64,000 nt of DNA from Verpa conica. Taxonomy: Eukaryota; Ascomycota; Pezizomycetes; Pezizales; Morchellaceae. Under the pieces are notes generated by a model, which did no database searches, was not told the origin of the DNA, and saw only the letters and a list, made by a program, of their open reading frames with translations. Positions 55,701-64,000 of the stretch are shown here, piece after piece. The stretch spans positions 1,488,001 through 1,552,000 of the forward strand of contig JAUFSD010000012.1 in NCBI GenBank assembly GCA_033030425.1. The letters are read 5' to 3'. The position numbers were made by a program, and so were the translations under genes. Numbering within the stretch: position 1 is the first letter of the stretch; every line of letters starts with the position of its first letter.

Positions 55701-56344
55701 AGCAGGGCTCCAAAGTTCTCATGGTTACGGTGCCGCAAACGCCGAACTACAAATATTTAAATGCCAATGAGGAAGCCTCCAAAATTTCTAGCGCTATTTG
55801 CAGAGCAAAAAACCTGGTTGAGATCAAGTCCTTATGCAGCCCGTCCGTTGATGAAGTTCTTGATCAACTTGGGTCTTGCCAAGCCGTACATTTTGCGTGC
55901 CATGGTGTGGCAGATCCTAATAACCCATCAGATAGCCATTTACTTCTTGTCAAGGACGATGGATCGGGATTCGGAACAGTTGATAAGTTGACTGTTGGAC
56001 ATATCTCTAGTCGCAACATGAAAGGTTCCAGGACGCAGATTGCATACCTCTCAGCTTGCAGTACTGCAGTAAACCGAGAACGGTTTTTAGCAGATGAATC
56101 GATCCACATTGCCAACGGATTTCAACTAGCCGGATTTAGCCATGTACTTGCAACTATGTGGAATTCGGAGGACTCTGCCTGCCAGAATGTTGCAGTCGAG
56201 TTTTACCGCCTACTGTTCGATGGTGTAGGCGACAATGGACATTCAAAAGTTAGCAGTTCATTTCACTATGCTGTAAAAAGGTTGCGGGAACGTCTGTGGA
56301 AGCAACCCATCCTGTGGGCATCATTCATTCACACTGGGGCTTGA
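52733..56344 (+). CDS. TPR-CHAT protein (caspase-like protease fold)
   Basis: Single ATG frame of 1203 aa without introns. After ~110 residues, about ten TPR-like units of 40-55 aa (residues about 115-575) carry the consensus 'L..RY..LG...DL..AI....EAV', e.g. YTRLGTYEDLDRAIKQGQ. A helical linker follows, then a C-terminal CHAT domain (about 900-1203) with the expected His (AVHFACHGV, His1057) and Cys (AYLSACSTA, Cys1109) plus GFSHVLATMWNSEDSA. Family knowledge: CHAT (caspase HetF-associated with TPR) domains are caspase/separase-related peptidases; bacterial ones cut partner proteins in defence. The catalytic dyad is intact, so the protein could be an active protease whose TPRs bind a partner. 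No partner gene is evident next door; the nearest gene is the ZNFX1-type helicase 2.2 kb upstream. Confidence 0.88.
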   Translation: MNRSTNIKQQPQGSGGYLMRQKRTAELYEAFELIYSINTIFQEVLHTDYCNDVIGLAEEMGFNDIFSREEITCILAEFMSNRIPLSRMETRVSVDLRGGLTAVYTQIAGYGFQRGEVHRLQEASQLFRRYLRLYEIQDLQRAIKLTEEVLAGVSADNPHRASVLNNLGCLLCCRYRHLKCFDDLENAIKQLNEAIAGGHKGSPSWGAVLRNMSFLLCVRDQYYGIYGNLDYAIELAEEAVTSDPTPDSYSSDHLVLLATRLTCRFEQQGNPADLDKAIKRYREAIYASPAMCPSLEILSSLSGSLSVRYNLLGNIEDLEESIKFAETVVEVLPLDSSAIINLSNCLYGRYTRLGTYEDLDRAIKQGQKVLDTTLTNEAHRPQILSYHSVFLMARYNKLGILQDLQRAIQLSAEAVELTPQGYPERSRLLDTLSCLLFDRYQRLGNPQDLKEMIKRSQEAVALTPPESPYRPGVLSHLADYLHTHYMKSKSLEDLENLEKAIEMCKQAVAATSTGNLLRPLRLHSLGRYLSSRYILLGNSEDIEEAIERSKEAVATIPADHPDRGQLIGGLTILLSRRFISVIEAEMELGAAEQGLTVDEFSPEFISTLLYKSPDKHLLAKDICYLCTINVYSWSSTTSQPSVRANAARVASFCLYVLGSILNANPNLKISMDLGSGPIQMDRITCIQVASSLLDGVVKLFPQISPRYLERDDQQAKLLHCYNLAATAAAMGSLAEKGPAHCLKLLELGRGNIQSLSIDCRSDLSELREERPDLAGRFNRLRNEIDSPMKGSDELSYERNHDRRVQAAREIDETLASIRNIPKFVGFQLPPSPEYLIMMAREGPIITINCSYFYSEALIVSSTGIKALPLSSLKYSNAIEQMTEFSKNIQGKRSTYVERNKTIGCFLVWLWSTVVEPVFKELQFHPVSDGETLPRVWWIGTGPLTTAPFHAAGDHSPKSTNNTLCRAISSYTPTIKALSYAREGKLELLHEQGSKVLMVTVPQTPNYKYLNANEEASKISSAICRAKNLVEIKSLCSPSVDEVLDQLGSCQAVHFACHGVADPNNPSDSHLLLVKDDGSGFGTVDKLTVGHISSRNMKGSRTQIAYLSACSTAVNRERFLADESIHIANGFQLAGFSHVLATMWNSEDSACQNVAVEFYRLLFDGVGDNGHSKVSSSFHYAVKRLRERLWKQPILWASFIHTGA

Positions 56345-56929
56345 TTGTAGAGGCTGCTCAGCCTCTACTCAGTATACGGTTGATTTATTTCCTATGTTTT
56401 TCTAGTATTGATTCTCTTTGGTATTATTTATCAGTAATGGTGCGTAGATTTTGCTTTGTAATCTTGTTTAATTCATTTGTTATGTTATGAGGTCATAATA
56501 ATTAAAAGGAGAAATTAACTGTCTCCGTTCTATGTCCTCCGGCATCATCTAATAGTTTTCTCGTGGTGTGAGAGGGGGCGAGGGATAGATTCTCACCCTT
56601 TGGAGGCCCGATCTAGCGTAGCAGGAAACTTTTGCACTACGGCACTATGTAGATAGTTATACGACAGCGTTTGCAAATTATACCACTTTTTCTTAGTTTT
56701 AAAAGGTTTCTTGTGGCGTGAGCGGACGTTAGGGGTAGATTCTTGCCCTTCATTTCCCTCGGTCTATTGTATAAGGCAGTCTCTGGCACACAATAGTCTT
56801 CAGGCAGCTGCCTGGGTGGTATTTTTGCCTGTACGACAGCGTTTGAATGTGATTTTGTGTGGTCTCAGCTGCTGTACAGGACCGAGTTGAGGGTTCTCCC
56901 TTGCAACAGCTGTCTCTATTCTATGTAGG
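56345..56929. other. 3' flank of the TPR-CHAT gene
   Basis: TTTCTCGTGGTGTGAG (56560-56575) and TTTCTTGTGGCGTGAG (56708-56723) start a diverged tandem pair of about 148 bp, with CGACAGCGTTTG shared near 56661 and 56834. No gene is seen. Confidence 0.4.
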
Positions 56930-57775
56930 CTCCGAGGGCGCCACCCGGCATCATGATGCGGCGATAGCAAATTATAAATCACGGGCCTATCCGTCTACAG
57001 ATACCAGTAGGTATGAGTAATAGTAAGATAGCCAGCAAAACTACTCATTCAATTTTTACTTCTAGCGTATAGTCATCTATAATTCCCCCAGTACTATGGT
57101 CTTCCACATAGTGTTCGTCTTGAGGTGGTTTGGGGTGGTTTCGAAACTCACGGAAGCGACCTGGCCCGAGTTCGGGGCATAATTATCAGTGAAGAAACCG
57201 GAGGTTTATTGGGATAAAACTCAGCTAATGGGGATTTTTAAAGAGCAAACCCGACCGGCCGGAGATTGGAGCGATTCGCGGCGATCTCTTGGCGATGTTC
57301 CCCGGTTGTCTGGGTACCGACCCTCAATGACGAACCCTACCTCCGCATGTCTCACAAGTAGTGGGGCTCTGCAGGGCATGCTATGGTACGTGGTCCTTTA
57401 CAGTCTCCGGCAAGAAAGATCGAAAACCCAGGACTAGTGGGCAGGGCCCCTATAGCCAGTACAATTGCTAGAAACTTTGCCACAATACTGAGAAGCCAAT
57501 ATAAACCCTAAATTCAAATTTCACGTCTCTCGATCTTTGTTGCTGGACGATGTATCTTTCTCCCACTGAAAACAACATTGGCAGTTGTGGTTAAGAAAGC
57601 AGGAAACGCTGATTATTGCATAAACAGTAATCCGGGGCGAATTGCCGTGAAGCGTGGTGACAGCATATTTTTCAGAGCACTTGCAGGTGAGTTTTGAATC
57701 GCACCGGCTGGGGCTGTGGTGGGTATTTTATTCTGATTTGCTCAGCACGGTAAGGTCTAATTGTAACCAAGCAAC
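56930..57775 (+). repeat. Dispersed repeat B/C family, copy C
   Basis: Begins CGCCACCCGGCATCATGATG and ends near GGTAAGGTCTAATTGTAACC, collinear with copy B. It has been interrupted by other repeats, including copy 2 of repeat D at 57408-57550. Confidence 0.5.
57408..57550 (-). repeat. Dispersed repeat D, copy 2
   Basis: Partner of 27657-27797. The two differ mainly by single-base changes and one or two small gaps. The strand is nominal. Confidence 0.6.
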
Positions 57776-57968
57776 AGGCCCCTACTTTTTTTATGATTGT
57801 ATCAGAATCTACAAAGAAGAGCTCGGTAGCCGCTTGGCTGCGACTGTAGAATACTTGTTGCGTTGGCAAGGCTACAGCACTGGGGACGCCTCGGGATATT
57901 GTGGCTTTGCCGTAATTTTTAACTCTGCAGGTGTATTATTGACTTAACTATTGTATAACATCGGACAT

Positions 57969-58112
57969 AACGAAATGGCCTGGAGTATACAGTTCTAAAT
58001 AGGCCTTCCAAAAAAACAGAAGTTCATGTCAATTTATTAAGAAATATTACTCAAATCTGACACTCAAAACATGATCCGTCTTTAAGTATTTTAATTCCAC
58101 CTAGAATAGGCC
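57969..58112. mobile_element. Possible small MITE
   Basis: ATAACGAAATGGCCT near the left and its near-inverse AGGCCATTTCGTTGC near the right, 120 bp apart, with AT-rich DNA between. The short arms leave this uncertain. Confidence 0.3.
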
Positions 58113-58628
58113 ATTTCGTTGCACCCGAGATTATACGGTATTCCTAGCCGTGTAGCACTCATGAAATAAGATCACTGGGAACGCCATGTGGCTCACTGAG
58201 ACCCACCATATACGTAGGTTGTAGGAAAAAAGACTATAGTGGTATACTGAATCTTTCTGAAACGAGTATTTAAAAAAGTCACTTGCACGTTTAGCCAACA
58301 ACAGAGGGTCACAATATAAGCTAGCTAGATCAAAATGTCGCTTCCATTATTACCATAATGCGGGGAGCGAGTACGGCTCTATACAGAAGGGCTCTACTCA
58401 TGCGTTGATCAAAAGACAGAATTTTGCATGGTGATTTAGCTGCAATGACCGTTCACCAAGTGATTTATGATTGTTGCTACTCAGATATTCGGGAGATGTT
58501 ACGTGCAAGAAAATTGGCCCTTTACGGTTTTGATAAAGGTTTTAGGAATTAAATTTGCCAAAAGTCCCTCCTCGATAATCCATGTTTCCAGGATAATTCT
58601 ACTAGTGTCTGGAGCAGGACGAACTATA
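58113..58628. other. No gene seen
   Basis: Only short open frames. Nothing I can identify. Confidence 0.4.
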
Positions 58629-58776
58629 TACTCGGGGCAGGCAATAAGTACCCGAAAATGCAAGTCTTGGGCAAGGGTGTTTTTATTGGATATGGCAGCC
58701 TCTATGCATTAAAATGTAGCTTCGGTTGGTGAATATAGAACTTGCATTTTCGGGTACTTATTGCCTGCCCCGAGTA
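58629..58776. mobile_element. TA-flanked MITE with perfect 36-bp arms
   Basis: The arms 58630-58665 (ACTCGGGGCAGGCAATAAGT, then ACCCGAAAATGCAAGT) and 58740-58775 are exact inverted copies around a 74-bp loop. TA borders both ends, giving a 148-bp element. The perfect arms suggest recent movement or gene conversion. Confidence 0.8.
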
Positions 58777-59201
58777 CTCTACCTAGCCAGTATATCCGGA
58801 TCCCTGGACTCTTATTGTTACAGATGCGGTATTCCCTCCGTGGGGCTTGTGCGGCGGCCGGCAAAAAAGATCGAGAATCATGAGACATAATATATATTAT
58901 TTTTATTCGCTGTGTTTCTTTTTGGCGAAGATTGTAGTAGTAGGATTGGCCAGAATAACCTGTTACTGGACCCTGGTTTCTCGGTCGTTTTTGCCGTACG
59001 CTGTAGATAGATCCATCTAGTACTCTGGGTATGGACATATCTGCCTAAAAGTGGAGAAACACATAACAACTCATCAGAGAACTGGGATCCGATAGATGTG
59101 TTCTGTCTCACGTACCGAGTTTTCATGGTACGCTAGACATGTCGCTACCTAAATGATTATACTCAGGGCTGACGGAACCCACATGTATCAGGTGTTAAGG
59201 G
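58777..59201. other. No gene seen
   Basis: Spacer between two MITEs, without recognisable content. Confidence 0.4.
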
Positions 59202-59426
59202 TACCGTATGGATTCGAAAGAACCGCCCGGGCGGATGCTTTCGAATCCTAGCAGGAGAGCTATGGTGGCTTATGTGTCTTTGCTAAACGAGCCTATACAA
59301 TTGGTCTTCCAGTTAACTTTTGCCACTCAACACTACAGATCTCTCTATATTGAGTGTAGAGTATACACCTCCTCTACATAGATTCGAAAGAATCCGCCCG
59401 GGCGGTTCTTTCGAATCCATACGGTA
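59202..59426. mobile_element. TA-flanked MITE whose ends each form a hairpin
   Basis: The perfect 34-bp terminal repeats (TACCGTATGGATTCGAAAG, then AACCGCCCGGGCGGA) lie at 59202-59235 and 59393-59426. Each end also continues into a local inverted repeat (GATTCGAAAG ... CTTTCGAATC) centred on CCGCCCGGGCGG, so each terminus can fold by itself. 225 bp, no coding frame. Confidence 0.8.
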
Positions 59427-60110
59427 AGTACTAAGAACTGCTTCCAGTTGGGCAGCTCCTTGGTGCAGGCTTGTGGTTGGTTTGACAATGCCACGCTAGT
59501 CAGCAAAGTATTATATGCTCTAAAACGTTACATTAGCTAACCCCTATGGGGTTAGAAATACCTAATCAATTGCGTAGCAAAAGCTTCTTGCACAAGAAAG
59601 CCAAGACTATGCCAAGACTATGCCAAAATACCGCCAAGCTAGTTAATTACCTTCCTACCCATATGCTAATCCCATTACGCCTCCGTAATAGACGGGTCTG
59701 CCTAAAAATAGATGTAGCCCCGGACCCGTCAGATTCTCATTACTGACATCTTTGCAATAGCGAAGGCCGACTGCAGCAACCCCCTATAGACCCCTCAATA
59801 GACTCGTTAAAGTAGGAGAAAAATCTTTCTTCTATGTATTGGATGGGGGAAGGAGTATAGAGTACTTGCGCTGATAAAGCTTCTTGTAGTGTTACAAGAA
59901 AGGCGTTTTCGTATAATTTCTATACTCTTCAGTCAGCGAAGGGGGGGTATATATACAACATACCAGAGAGAGCACGGATCTGAATAGATCCGGTCGGAAC
60001 CCCGTTGGGCCGACTCCGATGCGTCACATCCTGTGTAACACCTTTTCGTTAGTAGGCAGAACTACTAAAACTACTATAATGGCGGAAAAGTTACAGTTAG
60101 TCCTTATATA
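59427..60110. other. No gene seen
   Basis: Contains short direct repeats such as CAAGACTATGC (59600-59625) only. Confidence 0.4.
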
Positions 60111-60114
60111 GCCT

Positions 60115-60217
60115 GGGGTTTTCCGGGCGCTGAAAGCATGGATCGATAGAGAAAAGGAAGGCGAATCGACCCATACATTTAGAATCGCTAAACTCCATGA
60201 TTTTTACATCCATATAT
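60115..60217 (+). repeat. Dispersed repeat E, copy 2
   Basis: Partner of 39371-39475, same orientation. The strongest shared block is ACCCATACATTTAGAATCGC. Confidence 0.6.
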
Positions 60218-60865
60218 CCAGTAGAAGGGGTGGTCATTTTCCGTGGGGGAGCGCCAAGCGCTGCCGAGACCAGCAGCACCTGCCTTATCTGGCAGCGCCA
60301 CCAAGCACGCCATAATTAAAAGCGACTCTATAGACGCATGCACGACTCTGGCCAATAGGATTATTACTCCACCCTCCCACCCATTGATTTCCTTCGATCG
60401 AGGGAAATAAGGTTCACCTAACCCTCGCTTCCCTGCCTGCGCGCAAGCACCCCCCCATAGACCCCCCATATCGATCCCCTATATCGATCCCCCCCATAGA
60501 CCCCCCTGCGCTGCAGCCCTACCCCCCCGCCTGCTGCAGACGTCGCTGTGGCGTTGCTTCGATCCACGGCGGTTTTCGGCTGGTAGCGAGATTTTGGCGA
60601 CACTTGTAGTCTCTTGTGTATATTATATACTGGGTACAGCTGATAGGCTTTGGGGGTAAGGTGAATAAAACAGAGAGCGAATTCTGGGTATTCAAGGTCT
60701 TGGATGAATTAGTACTCTCTACAAGACTTTGGAAACCTCTAATACTGGAATTCAAAGTCTTGAATAGTAACTAGGATCTTTTTTGTGGTTCTGAGATGTA
60801 CTGCCTATAAGGTTTCAACGATTTGCAGGCCTATACATAGTAAGTAATTGAGCTACTCTTTCTAC
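60218..60865. other. No gene seen; C-rich patch
   Basis: 60450-60530 is a C-rich tract with repeated CCCCCCATAGACC and ATATCGATCCCC words. Otherwise nothing recognisable. Confidence 0.45.
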
Positions 60866-61100
60866 TGTTCGAGCCCTTGAAGGAAGAGTCCCGATCTGGG
60901 TGTTAGGGTGTTAGGGCTGTTTTGTGGGCAGCCCTAACACCACAACACCCAGATCGGGACTCTTCCTTCAAGGGCTCGAACATGAAATCGGTAGCGAGGC
61001 ACACCATATTCCTTCAAGGGCTCGAACGTGAGATTGGTAGCGAGGCACAACATAACACCCACATTGAGACTGTCCCTTCAGCGCCTCGAACATGAGATGG
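60866..61100 (+). repeat. Hairpin plus tandem copies of one arm
   Basis: 60866-60982 is a near-perfect palindrome (TGTTCGAGCCCTTGAAGGAA, AGTCCCGATCTGGGTGTT, AGGGCTG and their inverted copies). The right arm's TCCTTCAAGGGCTCGAAC, followed by GTAGCGAGGCACA, is then repeated about 50 bp apart near 61011-61028 and, diverged, near 61074. Confidence 0.7.
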
Positions 61101-62624
61101 GTAACGACACACAAGCACGTATGGCCCATCTATAGCGGATAACATGAGAATGACAATAGAGCATCATTCTAGAGGTAGCAAATAAACTAATACCTACATG
61201 GTCGAGAGACGGCTTCTGATCCCCGGGTATCATATAGCTCCATGTTACTCGGCTAGGCTGTAGTTCCCTCCAGTGGACTGGTAACACAGTTGCAGGCCCC
61301 GAGCTGATGCTACTAGTCTTGAGAAGTACGCGGGGCAGTATAAAATATGGAAAGAAATATATGATATCAGTTATCAATATTATGTGTACGAGGAGGAAAG
61401 TAGAAGGGGACACTTTCCTGCGTTGTGTGATAGCCATGAAAGTAAAAGAATCTGTAGAAAAGATTTAAGCGGAGTGATAGCCTCGAAAAAAGTAGCCTCC
61501 ACGCGTGGGAACAACTTACTGACGGTTTAAAGAACCTACTATAATTTAATCATAATCAACATTATCATTCCCATAATTAGGCGTTAACTAAATACCCAAT
61601 AGATCTCTTCAACTAGAGCTTCCGTGTCGATCTTCTATGCGAGGAATCTACAGGCCGTAGTAGTTATATTAGGAGTTGTTCAGTCTATAAATAACGCGGT
61701 ACGTGAGTTATTGCTTACCGTGAGCCTCAGTCATCTCTGTGGTGTTATTCAGAAGGCATAAGCCAGGGCGAAAATACCACGATATATTTATATCTCTTTC
61801 TCAATAAATGACTAGGTGAGCTCTACTGACATTATAAGAGAGGCTGAGTAGAACAACAAGGGTCGAATGTTTCATAGTTTTTCGAGCTTTATATCAGAAG
61901 CAATTGTGAACTATAACAATTAGAGAACGAAAGTGCATGGGGCTAGGAAACCTATTTATTGATATTAGCATACTGAGTACCAGATATAAATAAGTAGGGA
62001 ATACATACATAATATGGTATCTCATCTACATGGTTGGATAGACTTCTGTCGGGGGGGGGGGAGAACACCCACTTTATACTAGGTACGTATTGTGAACTAC
62101 CACCTCACTTATATGTGGCGTGGTGGCTAAAGTGACATCGCCATAATACTTTAACCAATTTGGAATTAATAAGGTTATTGTGTTTCCTGAAAGATTACCG
62201 CTAAAACCAAGTCTAATACTCAGAAACAGCCGAGTCTTAACTTTAAGGTGTATCGTTCCCGCGAGCGAACGCCAATCTATCATACGCAGTAAGCGAGGCC
62301 CAAGATAAAAGAGAAGATACATGTAAGTATAGATTGTATTACTCTTGCTCTACTAAAGCTACCATTTGCTAGATTTTGTATACTTACGGCCATAGTTCCT
62401 GTAATAAATACATTATGATTATCTCAAGGATATATTATCACCATATATTCTGAGATATACCCACTCATGATGAATAGTACCCGCAAACAGCTGCCCCTAT
62501 TATCGCTATCGGGTAGTCCAATCACATGACTAATCACATGATCCGACACCCCATTTAACCACACCTTCCGCCCAAGTCCAGCTATCACCCGTACTCACCA
62601 TAACAACCATTTTACAATTTAACC
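61101..62624. other. No gene seen
   Basis: AT-rich intergenic DNA with a G-run at 62050-62061. The last 80 bases before 62625 are C/A-rich, fitting a 5' untranslated region of the next gene. Confidence 0.4.
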
Positions 62625-64000
62625 ATGGCGAGGCAGAACCTACCCAAACCTACCACAACGCGGAAGCGCAGACGAGCAGCAGTGTACCACACCCCGACAC
62701 ATAACAAGAAAGGATGCAGTGCCCAATCGGATACAGAACTTGCAGCCGACCGGGACGAGAAACCAGAGCAACTCCTTAGATCAACTGAACGCCCACTCGA
62801 AGCAGCGTCATACGCCCTGGTCGGTGTTGCCAAAGTTTGGTTACGTGATATTACGCTAACGCGCACCCAAGGTCCTTCTATAAACCTCCTAGACTCAGAA
62901 TCTGTCTTTATCCCCTCGCTAACACTTACCACCGTCTAAACACCAGGCACCCCACAGCGTCCGATATACGATACTCATGTCCAAAAACTCACTAATATTA
63001 TGCTTTCCAAAGCTATTGGAGTTAGAAGGACAACGCCAGAGAATTACATAATACTTTTGGCCCCACGATATGCCATAGATCTATGGCAGAGTAAACACGG
63101 CCTCGTCCTATCACATGGTCACGTGATAGACATACACAACTTTTACGATACCACCAATTGTCGATTTGAGGTACAAGACGGTCAACACCGCCTCACCGCG
63201 TTGCGTCAAGCCGTTGATATCATTGCCAAAAATACCAGTGGATCAGATCTTCAATGGATTGACGATCAGCTGTGGTGGACATGCTATATATTCGACTCAG
63301 GTGGGACTATTTTTTCCTATAACTACTACGTTGTAATGTTTTATATTTTACCTATTTTCTTTATTTTTTCGAGACCTTACATCTGGGGGACGTACATTCT
63401 AATCCTATTTATCCCATGTGGAAATAAACAATCCCAAATACCTTGATAAAACCTGAATCTCCTCTTCTGATTTTGTTTATTCCTATTGCTAGAAGCTAAT
63501 TCTTTGTAGAAACCATCGACATGTGGGATCTCGAGCTCCTTCGTATGAATGTATCAACGCATAATATGCCAGACACCGAAGCAGACGTCTGGATCAAACT
63601 CGACGCTATGCAAGCGTACGCCGATCAGCTTGAGGGTACGCTTAAATCGAAATGGGCAGATCTAGGGAGTCGTGTTCTCGCTTTGAGCACTATGCCCAAG
63701 AGATTCAAAGAAGTATATGATGGCAGGTGGTCTGACGTTGTTCGCCGCTTACTCCGGTATCCCGCATATCATGCTAGCTATTACAGTAATTCATTACAAC
63801 GAGTCAATGCCCAACGGTGCCGTTTTGTAAGTTTTGAACATACAAGTGTATCTATACTTCCGACTTCAAGCTAATTCATCACATAGTTTTGGCGACATTA
63901 TTTTACGGATCTTGAAAAGCTATTACAGGGGATAACGTCAAATCGCCCGGAAGCCTTGACCGTAGAAACGTTCGAGTTACTTAGGGCGATCAAAGTTCCC
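62625..64000 (+). CDS. DGQHR-motif protein, partial at window end
   Basis: ATG at 62625 opens a basic N-terminus (TTRKRRRAAVYHTPTHNKKG). The same frame continues past a TAA at 62937 into a conserved-looking region with VIDIHNFYD and RFEVQDGQHRLTALRQAV, then across introns 63301-63509 and 63827-63886 to the window edge. Family knowledge: DGQHR/DGxHR motifs occur in ParB/sulfiredoxin-like and DndB-like proteins, where they lie in a nucleotide- or DNA-binding fold. The similarity here is short. The TAA is explained either by an intron (about 62904-62957, weak GTCTTT donor, CACAG acceptor, a GCTAAC branch-like site) or by a nonsense change. The C-terminal part (KRFKEVYDGRWSDVVRRLL) is helical and not recognised. 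The gene is incomplete. Confidence 0.5.

Noticed and set aside
1..64000. CRISPR array or bacterial operon features
   Set aside because: No regularly spaced direct repeats with unique spacers; spliced genes and retroposons show a eukaryotic genome.

Overview
The window looks like a gene-poor, repeat-rich stretch of a filamentous fungus, most likely an ascomycete (Pezizomycotina). The reasons are short GT-AG introns of about 45-75 nt, a NACHT/ankyrin NLR with a SesB-like lipase N-terminus, an NFX1/ZNFX1-type helicase with CCCH fingers, a TPR-CHAT protein, and remains of piggyBac, hAT, LINE, SINE and LTR elements plus many short TA-flanked inverted-repeat elements (MITEs). The phylum is an inference; nothing here fixes a genus.

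Layout. 1-6.3 kb is non-coding and AT-rich, with a LINE-tail relic, a 1.2 kb terminal-inverted-repeat element and a 0.8 kb head-to-head palindrome. 6.5-7.8 kb holds a four-exon beta-trefoil lectin-like gene. 8-11.2 kb is non-coding, with a retroposon tail and a pogo-like MITE. 11.26-15.94 kb holds a five-exon NLR (SesB-like hydrolase, NACHT, ankyrin, about 1476 aa). 18.2-23.05 kb is a piggyBac-like transposon that carries a long minisatellite. 25.1-27.2 kb holds a multi-pass membrane protein gene on the minus strand. 30.3-33.3 kb holds a 990-aa single-exon protein (minus) with glycine-rich blocks, a coiled coil and a C-terminus like the TcB-binding end of TcA toxins. 34.3-35.5 kb contains three MITEs. 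37.2-39.06 kb holds a P47/OrfX-like (TULIP) protein gene, probably frameshifted. 40.2-43.5 kb is a nest of broken elements: a LINE inside a hAT relic, a solo LTR, and a SINE inside a relic SesB gene. 44.1-50.5 kb holds a six-exon ZNFX1-type helicase of about 2019 aa. 52.7-56.3 kb holds a 1203-aa TPR-CHAT protein. 56.4-62.6 kb is repeats and MITEs. 62.6 kb to the end holds the start of a gene with a DGQHR motif that runs off the window.

How the genes fit together (inference). Intact genes are few, but several belong to families used in self/non-self recognition or defence in other systems: NLR, CHAT protease-like, ZNFX1-type RNA helicase, lectin, and two proteins resembling parts of secreted bacterial toxin systems. 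They do not form an operon and are separated by kilobases of repeats, so the locus reads as an accessory, transposon-battered compartment and not as a metabolic cluster. Exon boundaries come from splice-site logic and reading-frame closure only.
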